A DNA stretch of 64,000 nucleotides, taken from an uncultured Eubacteriales bacterium. GTDB lineage: Bacteria; Bacillota; Clostridia; Oscillospirales; Oscillospiraceae. Of this stretch, positions 16,622-25,468 are shown one piece after another. Every line of letters starts with the position of its first letter. Position 1 is the first letter of the stretch. Where the stretch lies: NCBI GenBank assembly GCA_900317425.1, contig ONGR01000007.1, forward strand, positions 1 to 64,000. The letters are read 5' to 3'. The notes beneath the pieces are model-generated. The model was not told where the DNA came from and did not search any database. It saw only the letters and a program-made list of their open reading frames with translations. Both the position numbers and the translations under genes were made by a program.

Positions 16622-17757
16622 ACTTGTTTCCTCCAATTCTCCATCAAACGCTCCGCGTTTTCGCTCTTATGCAACAGTCCGCCCAGGTCCTCCCGGTTGG
16701 TGAACAGCACGTAGCCCATCTCGACGCCGGGGGGTACGCGCCGCTCCAGCGTGGCCTGGATCCGCTGTCCCAGCAGGGCACAGACCGCGTCCTTCAGCCC
16801 CGCCTCCTGCAGGATCTCCAGGGCCGCGTCGGTGGTCACGCAGTCCACCACCCGATGCAGGGTGTCCAGATCCGCGCCGCACAGCAGGGCGCAGGCCGTC
16901 AGCGTCTCCATCCGTCCGTCGCCGGCGGAGGAGTGGGTGTTGGTCTGGCCGATGCCCAGCTTCACCAGCTTGCCGATGTGGCCCACCAGCAGGATCTCCT
17001 TAAAGCCGCACTCCACGGCGGCGTTGATGGCGTCGCCGATGAAGTTGGAGCAGCTGACGCACTCGTCCACGTTCAGGTGCAGCTTGTCCGCGGCGAAGTC
17101 CCGGCCGTAGTTCCCCGGCGTCAGCAGCAGACGGTGGGCGCCCTTGGCGGCCAGCTGCCGCAGCTCCAGGGCGATGGTGTCCACCAGCGCCTGGTTGCTC
17201 ATGGGCTCCACGATGCCGGAGGTACCCAGCACCGAGATGCCGCCCTCGATGCCCATCCGGGGGTTGAAGGTCCTCGATGCCAGCTCCCGGCCCATGGGGA
17301 TGGACACGGTGACGGCGACGCCGCCGTCATAGCCCGCCTCCCGGCAGACCTGGGCAACGTTCTCGGCGATCATCCGCCGGGGCGTGGAGTTGATGGCCGC
17401 CGCCCCCACCGGCTGGTCGAGGCCCGGCCTCGTCACGCGGCCCACGCCCTCGCCGCCGTCGATGGTGATGCCTGACGCCGTCTTTTCCGCCCGGGCAAAG
17501 ACCAGGATCCCGGCCGTCACGTCCGGATCGTCACCGGAGTCCTTCCGCACGGCGCAGCTGGCGGAGGCGCTGTCCCACTCCTGCTCCAGAATGTCCAGCG
17601 TCAGCCGGATGCCCTTGGGCGTATCCAGCGCCACGCTGTCCACCCTCTCGCCGGTCAGCAGCATTTTGACAGCCGCTTTGGCGGCGCCGGCGGCGCAGGA
17701 GCCGGTGGTGTAGCCGCAGCGCAGCAGTTTTCCGTTGATATTTCTCGTGATATCCAA
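16618..17757 (-). CDS. cbiD: Cobalt-precorrin-5B (C1)-methyltransferase
   Basis: CbiD methylates C1 in the anaerobic pathway. The diagnostic N-terminal motif LRCGYTTGSCAAGAAKAA is present, along with GGEGVGRVTRPGL and LLVGHIGKLVKLGIG. The frame is open back to an ATG at 17856, but that stretch runs through the leader hairpin and lacks a ribosome site. A TTG at 17757 gives the usual 12-15 residues before the GYTTGSCA motif, so 379 residues are annotated here. It is the first gene of the operon. The GGGGG in the hairpin arm just upstream may be its ribosome site. Confidence 0.88.
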   Translation of the reverse strand: MDITRNINGKLLRCGYTTGSCAAGAAKAAVKMLLTGERVDSVALDTPKGIRLTLDILEQEWDSASASCAVRKDSGDDPDVTAGILVFARAEKTASGITIDGGEGVGRVTRPGLDQPVGAAAINSTPRRMIAENVAQVCREAGYDGGVAVTVSIPMGRELASRTFNPRMGIEGGISVLGTSGIVEPMSNQALVDTIALELRQLAAKGAHRLLLTPGNYGRDFAADKLHLNVDECVSCSNFIGDAINAAVECGFKEILLVGHIGKLVKLGIGQTNTHSSAGDGRMETLTACALLCGADLDTLHRVVDCVTTDAALEILQEAGLKDAVCALLGQRIQATLERRVPPGVEMGYVLFTNREDLGGLLHKSENAERLMENWRKQV

Positions 17758-17789
17758 AACAAAGACCCCCGGCAGCGAACTGCCGGGGG
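17755..17789 (-). terminator. Leader hairpin before cbiD (terminator or ribosome-site sequestor)
   Basis: A perfect 10-bp GC-rich stem (17766-17775 with 17780-17789) and CGAA/TTCG tetraloop are followed on the minus strand by TCTTTGTTTT. The 3' arm ends in GGGGG, 9 bases before the probable TTG start. It could therefore act as an intrinsic terminator or hide the ribosome site. Confidence 0.75.
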
Positions 17790-17920
17790 AAATCAGGCAA
17801 AGGGCATGGTGACCCGCCGTCATATCCTCCGGTGTCCGCAAAGGAATATGAAACATGGAACCCGGCTGTCACGGTAACGCACTTGCGAGGGAATTTCACC
17901 CTTCTTACCCATCTATTTCG
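17758..17920 (-). promoter_or_regulatory. Candidate cobalamin riboswitch leader of the cbi operon
   Basis: About 160 bases separate the predicted transcription start from cbiD. On the minus strand GGTGAAATTCC (17890-17900) matches the conserved GGTGAAAATCC of cobalamin riboswitches. TTACCGTGA (17869-17877) follows at the same distance as the conserved CTACTGTGA-like box. A B12-box candidate (GGACACCGG) is weaker. The expression hairpin at 17766-17789 completes the layout. The match is by eye and the class assignment is moderate. Confidence 0.6.
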
Positions 17921-17925
17921 AAGAG

Positions 17926-17955
17926 ATTATATCGTGATGCGGCACCCCTTGTCAA
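17926..17955 (-). promoter_or_regulatory. Promoter of the cobalamin operon
   Basis: On the minus strand a perfect TTGACA (17950-17955), an 18-base spacer and a perfect TATAAT (17926-17931) lie directly after the glycosyltransferase stop. The -35 sits inside the palindrome CCCTTGACAAGGG. Confidence 0.88.
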
Positions 17956-17981
17956 GGGAAATCCGCATCCGTCCTCCACCC

Positions 17982-19331
17982 TTACAGGAAGCGGTCCATC
18001 CGGCCCATGAAGCTGTCGTAGCTGCTCATGGCGTCGGCGTTCATCTGGTCCTGAATCTGCTGCACCACCTGCTGCTGCAGCTGGCGGCTGCGGCTGCTGA
18101 TATCCATCAGGTTGGCCATGCCCCGGAAGAACTCGTCGGAGAATTTGTCACGCTCCGGGTACATCCCCCGGCGGAAGTTGTTGATGACGGTGAAGTACCG
18201 CTCATAGGCCCGGCTCACCGCCTCCTCCCAGGAGACGTAGATCTCCCGCTGGGCGCCCTCGCCCACCCGGCCCATGACCTCCGGGGTCTTCAGGATCTGC
18301 CGCAGCTTGGCCGCCATGGAGTCGGCGTTCTCCTCGATGAGAAAGCCGCTCTCGCCGTCGGTGACGTCCTCCGCCGCGCAGCTGCCCGCCACCAGCACGC
18401 TTCCGAGGCCGCAGGCCGCCGCCTCCCGGACCACCAGGCCGTTGGTGTCGAAGGTGGAGGGGAAGAGGAACAGATCCGCCCGGCAGTACCACGCCCGGAT
18501 CCGGTTCCGGTCCCGGATCGCCGGGGAGAACAGCACCCTGCCGTCCAGACCCAGAGATTGGGTATAGACCTCGATCTCGTCCTTGTCGTTGCCGGCGCCC
18601 ACGAACACCATGCGGAAATCCGTTCCGTCGTCTGCCAGCTTCTTTAATGCGTCCAGAATGATCCGGATGCCCTTGTACCACATCATGCGGCCCACGAAGA
18701 GGAACACAGGGGCCCCCTGAGGCAGATCGTAACCCGCCGTCACCTGTTCCACCAGGGCGTCGTCCACCCGGCCTCTGGGGAAATCCACGCCGTTGGGCAT
18801 GACGATGTAGTCCCCCTTATACCCCAGCTTGCGCAGGTTCTCCCCGGCGCCCCGGCTGACCACCCACACCTCGTCGCAGGCGGAGATGTTCTCCGCCAGG
18901 ATCCTGGCGGCGCCCTCCCGGAGCAGCTTGCCCCGGACGGCGTTGGCGATGTCGATGTCGAACTTGGTGTGATAGGTGAACACCACCGGCACCCGGATCC
19001 GCTCCCGCAGGGCCCGGGCCAGTACGGTGGAGGTGATGGGACAGTGGCTGTGGATGATGTCGAACCCCCCCGTCTCCAGCTGCTGGAACACCTGGGAGGA
19101 GAAGGGCATCCCGGCCCGGTAGCCCACCAGCTTGGTCATGTCCACGCTGGGATAGCGCACCACCGGGAAGGGGAAGGCGCTGTCGTCGGCGTCGGGATAG
19201 TAGGGGGTCACCACGGTGGCCTCCCCGTGCTGGCGGGTGATGATATCGGCATAGTTGGTGACGGCGTTGGCCACGCCGTCGATGGCCGGCGGAAACGAAT
19301 CGTTGATGAGACACACCTTCAGCTTGTTCAT
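17982..19331 (-). CDS. Glycosyltransferase family 4 protein
   Basis: A 449-residue GT-B enzyme. The N-terminus KVCLINDSFPPAIDGVANAV and HSHCPITSTVLARAL resemble GT4 enzymes such as diacylglycerol glucosyl/mannosyltransferases. The C-terminal domain has FVGRMMWYKGI and the EX7E-type segment PSTFDTNGLVVREAAACG. The last 60 residues are helical and glutamine-rich, beyond the usual GT core. The likely role is glycolipid or cell-envelope glycan synthesis; the substrate cannot be read. The ATG at 19331 follows AAGGAGG; an in-frame TTG at 19349 is less likely. Confidence 0.85.
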   Translation of the reverse strand: MNKLKVCLINDSFPPAIDGVANAVTNYADIITRQHGEATVVTPYYPDADDSAFPFPVVRYPSVDMTKLVGYRAGMPFSSQVFQQLETGGFDIIHSHCPITSTVLARALRERIRVPVVFTYHTKFDIDIANAVRGKLLREGAARILAENISACDEVWVVSRGAGENLRKLGYKGDYIVMPNGVDFPRGRVDDALVEQVTAGYDLPQGAPVFLFVGRMMWYKGIRIILDALKKLADDGTDFRMVFVGAGNDKDEIEVYTQSLGLDGRVLFSPAIRDRNRIRAWYCRADLFLFPSTFDTNGLVVREAAACGLGSVLVAGSCAAEDVTDGESGFLIEENADSMAAKLRQILKTPEVMGRVGEGAQREIYVSWEEAVSRAYERYFTVINNFRRGMYPERDKFSDEFFRGMANLMDISSRSRQLQQQVVQQIQDQMNADAMSSYDSFMGRMDRFL

Positions 19332-19361
19332 AGCAGCCCCTCCTTGCAATCTCTGCCCTCT

Positions 19362-19390
19362 ATCTTACAGATATCCCGCCCGTTTTGCAA
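19362..19390 (-). promoter_or_regulatory. Promoter of the glycosyltransferase gene
   Basis: Minus strand: TTGCAA (19385-19390), 17-base spacer, TAAGAT (19362-19367), about 30 bases before the start codon. Confidence 0.6.
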
Positions 19391-19422
19391 CAGAAAAAAC
19401 GCCCCGACGTCCCCGTCCCCCG

Positions 19423-19452
19423 TTGACGCACGCCGCCCCTGTTTGTTACAAT
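19423..19452 (+). promoter_or_regulatory. Promoter of the AIM24-family gene
   Basis: TTGACG (19423-19428), an 18-base spacer and TACAAT (19447-19452) precede the gene by about 40 bases. Confidence 0.7.
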
Positions 19453-19492
19453 GGATCTATCAAACCAATAAAATCAAAGGAGGAGTACCGAT

Positions 19493-20179
19493 ATGAAATA
19501 TGAGATCCAGGGCGATAATCTTCCTGTCGTGATCTGCGACCTGGAGGCCGGCGAGAGCATGATCACCGAGGGCGGCTCCATGGCGTGGATGAGCCCCAAC
19601 ATGAAGATGGAGACCTCCGGCGGCGGCTTCGGCAAGGCCCTGGGCCGTCTGTTCTCCGGCGAGTCCCTGTTCCAGAACGTCTATACCGCCCAGGGCGGCC
19701 CCGGCGTCATCGCCTTTGCCTCCAAGTTCCCCGGCGCCATCAAGGCCGTGGAGATCACCCCCGACAAGCCCATCGTGGTGCAGAAGTCCTCCTTCCTGGC
19801 CGCCACCCGGGGCGTGGACGTGTCCATTTTCTTCCAGAAGAAGATGCGCGCCGGCTTCTTCGGCGGCGAGGGCTTCATCATGCAGAGGATCTCCGGCCGC
19901 GGTCTGGTCTTCCTGGAGATCGACGGCTCCGCCGTGGATTACGAGCTCACCGCCGGTCAGCAGATCGTGGTTGCCAGCGGCAATCTGGCCATGATGGATG
20001 AGACCTGCTCCATGGACGTGCAGGCCATTGCCGGCATCAAGAACGTCCTCTTCGGCGGCGAGGGCCTGTTCAACACCGTGATCGAGGGCCCGGGCTGCAT
20101 CACCCTCCAGACCATGCCTCTGTCCTCCTTCGCCGAGCTGATCGCCCGCTACATCCCCACCGACAACAGCAGCAACTGA
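19493..20179 (+). CDS. AIM24 / TIGR00266 family protein
   Basis: A 228-residue beta-rich protein. It shows the pattern of the family: MKYEIQGDNLPVVICDLEAG with GGSMAWM, glycine-rich segments (TSGGGFGKALGRLFSGES), VAATRGV-like and FGGEGFIMQRISG-type repeats, and a final glycine-rich GEGLFNTVIEGPG. The molecular role is not known; members have a double-stranded beta-helix-like fold. It stands alone, with its own promoter and a strong terminator. A GGAGGAG site precedes the ATG. Confidence 0.9.
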   Translation: MKYEIQGDNLPVVICDLEAGESMITEGGSMAWMSPNMKMETSGGGFGKALGRLFSGESLFQNVYTAQGGPGVIAFASKFPGAIKAVEITPDKPIVVQKSSFLAATRGVDVSIFFQKKMRAGFFGGEGFIMQRISGRGLVFLEIDGSAVDYELTAGQQIVVASGNLAMMDETCSMDVQAIAGIKNVLFGGEGLFNTVIEGPGCITLQTMPLSSFAELIARYIPTDNSSN

Positions 20180-20198
20180 TCCCCCCACCGCGTCATCA

Positions 20199-20237
20199 GG
20201 CGGCTGCCGCAGATTGCGGCAGCCGCCTTGTTTTTTT
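20199..20237 (+). terminator. Terminator of the AIM24-family gene
   Basis: A perfect 12-bp stem (20199-20210 with 20216-20227) and 5-base loop are followed by TTGTTTTTTT. Confidence 0.92.
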
Positions 20238-20255
20238 GACCGGTTCTGTTATAAT
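20228..20255 (+). promoter_or_regulatory. Promoter of the peptidase operon
   Basis: TTGTTT (20228-20233), a 16-base spacer and a perfect TATAAT (20250-20255). The -35 overlaps the U-run of the preceding terminator, a compact arrangement. Confidence 0.55.
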
Positions 20256-20292
20256 GAGGAGTACTGCATATTACCCCGAAAGGAGCCCGCCC

Positions 20293-23196
20293 ATGAACCT
20301 CCGCGACAGCCTCCACGGCTTTACCGTCACCCGCGTCCGCCATCTGGCGGATATCCACGCCGATATGGTGGAGATGATCTATGCCAAAAACGGCGCCCGC
20401 CTCATCTGGCTGGACCGGGACGACACCAATATGACCTTCTCCATCGCCTTCAAGACCATCCCTGCCGACGATACGGGCGTGTTCCACATTCTGGAGCACT
20501 CGGTGCTCTGCGGCTCCCGGAAGTTCCCGGTGAAAGAGCCCTTTGTCAACCTGCTCCAGACCTCCCTGCAGACCTTCCTCAACGCCATGACCTTCCCGGA
20601 TAAGACCATGTACCCGGTGGCCAGCCGCAACCGGAAGGATTTTCTCAATCTGGTTGACGTCTATATGGACGCTGTGCTGCACCCGGCTATCTATGATCAG
20701 CCGGAGATCTTCCGCCAGGAGGGCTGGCACTACGAGTGGGATCCGGACGGCAGACTCGTCTGCAACGGCGTGGTCTACAACGAGATGAAGGGCGCCTATG
20801 CCTCGGTGGACACCCAGCTGGGCACCCAGCTCAACCGGATGCTCTATCCCGACACCTGCTACCGCTACGATTCCGGCGGCATCCCGGAGCATATCCCGGA
20901 GCTGACCTATGAGCAGTTCCTCGCCTGCCACCGCCGGTTTTATCACCCCTCCAACGCCTATATCATCCTGGACGGCCGGATCAATCTGGACGAGGTGCTG
21001 TCCCTGCTGGACGGCTATCTCCGGGACTACGACGCCGCGGCGGTGGATTTTGACATCGCCGACCAGCCCCCTGTGACCCCCTCCTTCTATGAGGGGTGCT
21101 TCCCGGCCGACGATCCGGAGTCCGACGGGCTCCGGGGCCAGTATACCGCCGGATTCCTGTACGGCACCTTCCGGGACCGGGAGGAGGCCCTGGCCATGGA
21201 GGTTCTGGGGGACGTGCTGTGCGGCACCAACGAAGCGCCCCTGCGCAAGGCGGTGCTGGACGCGGGTCTGGCGGAGACCATCAGCTTCTCCGGCAGCGAG
21301 GACGCCTCCAAGTACCAGCTGGCCGCCCTGACCGCCCAGAATATCGACGACAACGACCTGCCCCGTCTGCGCCGGACCATCCGCGACACGCTGGAGCATC
21401 TGGCGGAGAGCGGTCTGGACCGGGGCCAGCTACACGCCTCCGTCAACGCCATGGAGTTCTCCATGCGGGAGCGGGACTTCGGTAGCACCCCCAAGGGGCT
21501 GGTGTTCGCCATGCTGATGCTGGACACCTGGCTCTACGGCGGCGATCCCGCCGCGAAGCTGGAGCTGGGCGACGTATTCGACCGGCTCCGGGAAAAGATC
21601 GACGGCGGCTATTTTGAGGAGCTAATCCGCACCGCCCTGCTGGATAACCCCCACCGGGCCGAGGTCTATCTCTCCCCCTCCGCCACGTTGGGCGAGGAGC
21701 GGCAGCAGGCCCAACAGGATGCCCGGGACCGCCTGGCCGCCGGCTGGGACGCCGCCCGGAAACAGCGCGTCACCGAGGAGCAGGCCCTCCTCCTGCGGCG
21801 CCAGCAGGCGCCGGATACCCCGGAGCAGCTGGCCACCCTGCCCCGTCTGTCCCTCACCGACGTGTCCGACACCCCGGATCCTCTGCTGCTGGACCGGCGG
21901 GAGGTGGACGGCCGCACCGTCATCCTCTCCCACGCCGACACCGATCACATCGTCTACGGCGACCTGTACTTTGCCGCCGGTGATCTCACGGAAGATGAGG
22001 TCAGCGCCGCCGCCTTCCTGGCCAATCTGCTGGATGAGATGGACACCTCCCGCCGCGGCAACGCCGAGCTGCAGCGGCTGCTGAAGGCCGATCTGGGCGC
22101 CTTCAGCGCCAGCCTCCATCCCTACGGCAGGCTGGGCCAACTGGACGTCAGCACCCCTTATCTGGTCATCGGCTTCAGCGTGCTGGAGCGGAAGCTGGAC
22201 CAGGCCCTGTCCCTGGTGGGCGAGATCCTGGGCGACTGCCTGTTCCGGGACCGCCAGCGGGCCGGTCAGCTCCTCCGCCAGAAAAAGCTGGCCATCTACG
22301 AGAATATCATCGACAGCGGCAACTTCTACGCCGCCACCCGGGTGGCCGCCTCCTTTTCTGCCCGGGGCGTCATCAACGAGTACGCCGCCGGTCTGGAGCA
22401 GTATCGCTGGCTTTGCCGGGCGGAAAAGCAGCTCGCCGACGACCCCGATGCGTTTCTCCGGCAGATGGAGGCCCTCTACCGCCGGATTTTCGTCCGCAGC
22501 CGCCTGACGGTGAGCCTCACCGGCGACGAGGCCGTGACCACGGCCTTTGCCCCCCGGCTCATCGCCGCCGTCCGAGACGGCGACGGCCCCGGACCGGACC
22601 ATGTTTACCGCCCCTTCCCCGTGACCCGGCAGGGCATTGTCATCCCCGCCGACGTCAGCTTCGCCGCCCTGGGCAACAACCTCTATCGCCGCGGCATGGC
22701 CTATCACGGCCAAATGGGCGTGGCCTCGGCGGTGTTGTCCTACACCTACCTCTGGAGCGTGATCCGGGTCCAGAACGGAGCCTACGGCGCCGGTATGTCC
22801 GTGGGCGATCTGGGCGAGGTGCGGCTGAGCACCTACCGGGACCCCAACCCCGCCGCCTCTCTGGAGGCATTCCTCTCCGCCGGCGCCCATCTGGCGGAAA
22901 ATGCCCCGGACAGCCGGGCTCTGGAGAGCCTGATCATCGGCGCCGTCGGCGAGACGGATCCCCTGAAGACGCCCCGGGGCCGGGGCAGGCTGGCCGCCGT
23001 CTGCCACCTGGTGGGGGCGGACGACGAGCATTTCCGGCAGATCCGCCGGGAGATGCTGGCCACCCGGCCTGAGGACCTCACCGCCTTTGCCCGGCAGCTT
23101 CAGGATCTCTGCGCCGAGGCCGCCATCTGCGTCATCGGCAACCGGGAGCAGGTAGAGAAGTGCGGTCACTTGGACGAGATCGTCCCCTTGACTTGA
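20293..23196 (+). CDS. M16C family metallopeptidase (presequence-protease-like)
   Basis: A 967-residue two-lobed zinc peptidase of the falcilysin / presequence protease branch. The inverted zinc motif is HILEH (His65, Glu68, His69), followed by SVLCGSRKFPVKEPF, a hallmark of M16C. The long form contains both halves of the clamshell in one chain. It probably degrades small peptides in the cytosol; no signal peptide is seen. The ATG at 20293 follows GAAAGGAG. M32 carboxypeptidase and azlCD follow closely, suggesting a peptide-breakdown operon. Confidence 0.92.
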   Translation: MNLRDSLHGFTVTRVRHLADIHADMVEMIYAKNGARLIWLDRDDTNMTFSIAFKTIPADDTGVFHILEHSVLCGSRKFPVKEPFVNLLQTSLQTFLNAMTFPDKTMYPVASRNRKDFLNLVDVYMDAVLHPAIYDQPEIFRQEGWHYEWDPDGRLVCNGVVYNEMKGAYASVDTQLGTQLNRMLYPDTCYRYDSGGIPEHIPELTYEQFLACHRRFYHPSNAYIILDGRINLDEVLSLLDGYLRDYDAAAVDFDIADQPPVTPSFYEGCFPADDPESDGLRGQYTAGFLYGTFRDREEALAMEVLGDVLCGTNEAPLRKAVLDAGLAETISFSGSEDASKYQLAALTAQNIDDNDLPRLRRTIRDTLEHLAESGLDRGQLHASVNAMEFSMRERDFGSTPKGLVFAMLMLDTWLYGGDPAAKLELGDVFDRLREKIDGGYFEELIRTALLDNPHRAEVYLSPSATLGEERQQAQQDARDRLAAGWDAARKQRVTEEQALLLRRQQAPDTPEQLATLPRLSLTDVSDTPDPLLLDRREVDGRTVILSHADTDHIVYGDLYFAAGDLTEDEVSAAAFLANLLDEMDTSRRGNAELQRLLKADLGAFSASLHPYGRLGQLDVSTPYLVIGFSVLERKLDQALSLVGEILGDCLFRDRQRAGQLLRQKKLAIYENIIDSGNFYAATRVAASFSARGVINEYAAGLEQYRWLCRAEKQLADDPDAFLRQMEALYRRIFVRSRLTVSLTGDEAVTTAFAPRLIAAVRDGDGPGPDHVYRPFPVTRQGIVIPADVSFAALGNNLYRRGMAYHGQMGVASAVLSYTYLWSVIRVQNGAYGAGMSVGDLGEVRLSTYRDPNPAASLEAFLSAGAHLAENAPDSRALESLIIGAVGETDPLKTPRGRGRLAAVCHLVGADDEHFRQIRREMLATRPEDLTAFARQLQDLCAEAAICVIGNREQVEKCGHLDEIVPLT

Positions 23197-23217
23197 CAGA
23201 AACAGGAGGAATCGGAA

Positions 23218-24720
23218 ATGACACTGGAACAGGCCAAAGAAAAACTGATGGATCTGCAAAAGACCATCACCGCCTACAACCACGCCCTGGGACTGCTGTT
23301 CTTTGACGGCGCCACCTCGGCCCCCCGGGGCACCGCCGCCAACCGGGGCCAGACCATGTCGGTGCTGAGCCAGGCCCTGTACCGGCTGAACACCCGGCCG
23401 GACACCGTGGAGCTGCTGGCCTTTTTGGACGAGAACCGCAGCGCGCTGAATGAGCGGGAGCAGCGGATGGTGGATCTTCTGCGCAAGGAGGGCCGCAAGA
23501 TGGAGCGGATCCCGGCGGAGGAATACATGGCTTTCCGCCGTCTGAGCGTGGAGGCCAACGCCGTGTGGCGCACCGCCAAGGAGCAAAGCGACTTCGCCCT
23601 CTTCGCCCCCTATCTGCAGAAGCGGTTCGATATGTCCCGGAAGATCGCCGGCTACTGCGCCCCGGACGTGGATCCCTATGACTTCTGGCTTAATGACAAC
23701 GAGGAGGGCATCAGCCGCGCCCTCTGCGACGACTTCTTCGCCTCCGTCCGCAGCCGCATCGTCCCCCTGCTGCAGGCGGTGCAGTCCCGGCCCCAGCTGG
23801 ATAACGCCATCATCAAGGGCCGTTTCCCCGTGGCTCCCCAGGCCGTTCTGGCCCATAAGCTGATGGACGTCCTGCAGCTGGATCCCCTCCACGTGGGCCT
23901 TGCCACCACGGAGCATCCCTTCACCACCAGTCTGGGCTCCCATCTGGATGAGCGCATCTCCACCCACTACTATGAGGAGGACTATTCCTACTCCATGTTC
24001 AGCATCATCCACGAGGGCGGCCACGCCCTCTACAACACCGGCAGCGACGATTCCCTGGCCTACACGGTGCTGGACGGCGGCGTGTCCATGTGCGTCCACG
24101 AGAGCCAGAGCCGGTTCTATGAGAACTATCTGGGCCGCAGCCGGGCCTTCTGCGAGTACCTGTTCCCCGTTCTGCGGGAGATCTTCCCGGAGCATCTGAA
24201 AAACGGCACGGCGGAGGCGTTCTACCGGGCCATCAACCGGGTGGAGCCCACTCTCATCCGCACCCAGGCCGACGAGCTGACCTACTGCCTCCACGTCCTG
24301 GTACGCTATGAGCTGGAGAAGCGGGCCATGGCCGGGGAGCTGGCCGTGGCCGATATGCCGGACGAGTGGAACCGCCTCTACAAGGAGTACCTGGGCATCG
24401 ACGTGCCCAACGACCGCCGGGGCATCCTCCAGGACAGCCACTGGGCCGACGGCTATCTGGGCTACTTCCCCTCCTACGCTCTGGGCAACGCCTACGGCGC
24501 CCAGTTCCTGCGGAAGATGAAGGAGACGGTGGACGTGGACGGCTGCCTCCGCCGGGGCGATCTGAGACCCATCAACGAGTGGAACCGCCAGCACATCTGG
24601 CAGTACGGCTGTCTCTACCGCCCCGCCGATCTGTTCCGCCGGGCCACCGGGGAATCCTTCGACCCCACCGTCTACGCCGACTATTTGGAGCAGAAGTACA
24701 CCGCTCTGTACGATCTGTAA
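23218..24720 (+). CDS. M32 family metallocarboxypeptidase
   Basis: A 500-residue zinc carboxypeptidase (thermostable carboxypeptidase 1 family) that trims amino acids from peptide C-termini. The HEXXH motif is present as IIHEGGHALYN (His265, Glu266, His269), and downstream HESQSRFYENYLGRS supplies the third zinc ligand region. DGATSAPRG and ALGNAYGAQF are family landmarks. It begins 21 bases after the M16 gene, behind an AGGAGGAA site. Confidence 0.95.
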   Translation: MTLEQAKEKLMDLQKTITAYNHALGLLFFDGATSAPRGTAANRGQTMSVLSQALYRLNTRPDTVELLAFLDENRSALNEREQRMVDLLRKEGRKMERIPAEEYMAFRRLSVEANAVWRTAKEQSDFALFAPYLQKRFDMSRKIAGYCAPDVDPYDFWLNDNEEGISRALCDDFFASVRSRIVPLLQAVQSRPQLDNAIIKGRFPVAPQAVLAHKLMDVLQLDPLHVGLATTEHPFTTSLGSHLDERISTHYYEEDYSYSMFSIIHEGGHALYNTGSDDSLAYTVLDGGVSMCVHESQSRFYENYLGRSRAFCEYLFPVLREIFPEHLKNGTAEAFYRAINRVEPTLIRTQADELTYCLHVLVRYELEKRAMAGELAVADMPDEWNRLYKEYLGIDVPNDRRGILQDSHWADGYLGYFPSYALGNAYGAQFLRKMKETVDVDGCLRRGDLRPINEWNRQHIWQYGCLYRPADLFRRATGESFDPTVYADYLEQKYTALYDL

Positions 24721-24745
24721 GAAAAACGAAAAAAAGAGAGAGAAT

Positions 24746-25468
24746 ATGAGAGAGAAATCACCCTTTGTTCGGGGCCTTGTGGATGGCCTGCCCATCGCCG
24801 TGGGCTATTTGTCCGTGGCCTTCGCCTTCGGCATCTATGCCGTGGGCAGCGGCCTGACCATGTGGGAGGCCACCCTCATCTCCGTCACCAACATGACCTC
24901 CGCCGGACAGCTGGCCGGCGTGCCCATTATCGCCGCCGGCGGCTCCCTGCTGGAGATCGCCGCCTCCCAGCTGGTCATCAATCTGCGCTATGCGCTGATG
25001 TCCGTCTCCCTGTCTCAGCGGCTGGACGGGTCCATGACCGTCCCCCACCGAATGGCCGTGGCCTTCTGCAACACCGATGAGATCTTCGCCGTGGCGGTGT
25101 CCCGGCCCAACCTGGTGGGCTGGCGCTATCTGTACGGCCTGATCCTGGTACCTGCCCTGGGCTGGAACCTGGGTACCTTCATCGGCGCCGCCGCCGGCGA
25201 CCTGCTGCCGGCCTTCGTCACCACGGCTCTGGGTATCGCCATCTACGGTATGTTCCTGGCCATCATCGTCCCCCGGATCCGGGAGGACCGCCCCACCGCC
25301 CTATGCATCCTGCTGTCGGCGGCGCTCAGCTGTCTGTGCCGCTATCTGCCGCCGCTGTCGATGATCCCCCAGGGCTTCGTCATTATCATCTGCGCCGTCA
25401 TCGCCAGCGCCGTGCTGGCCGCCGTGGCCCCCATCGACGTGCCGGAGGAGGTGGAAAGCCGTGCGTGA
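24746..25468 (+). CDS. azlC: AzlC family branched-chain amino acid exporter subunit
   Basis: A 240-residue membrane protein with the typical AzlC start (VDGLPIAVGYLSVAFAFGI) and TSAGQLAGV, then several hydrophobic segments. With AzlD it exports branched-chain or related amino acids. It lies 25 bases after the carboxypeptidase gene, so it may relieve amino acid excess produced by peptide breakdown. It overlaps azlD by 8 bases. Confidence 0.92.
   Translation: MREKSPFVRGLVDGLPIAVGYLSVAFAFGIYAVGSGLTMWEATLISVTNMTSAGQLAGVPIIAAGGSLLEIAASQLVINLRYALMSVSLSQRLDGSMTVPHRMAVAFCNTDEIFAVAVSRPNLVGWRYLYGLILVPALGWNLGTFIGAAAGDLLPAFVTTALGIAIYGMFLAIIVPRIREDRPTALCILLSAALSCLCRYLPPLSMIPQGFVIIICAVIASAVLAAVAPIDVPEEVESRA

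Noticed and set aside
17757..17856. N-terminal extension of CbiD from ATG 17856
   Set aside because: It passes through the leader and its hairpin, has no ribosome site and does not resemble the usual CbiD start. Kept as an alternative only.
21622..24795. A 1,057-codon open frame on the minus strand opposite the M16 and M32 peptidase genes
   Set aside because: It is a shadow of G+C-rich coding sequence: no ribosome site, composition dominated by Gly/Ala/Val/His/Gln, and no family motif, while the plus-strand genes have full catalytic motifs.
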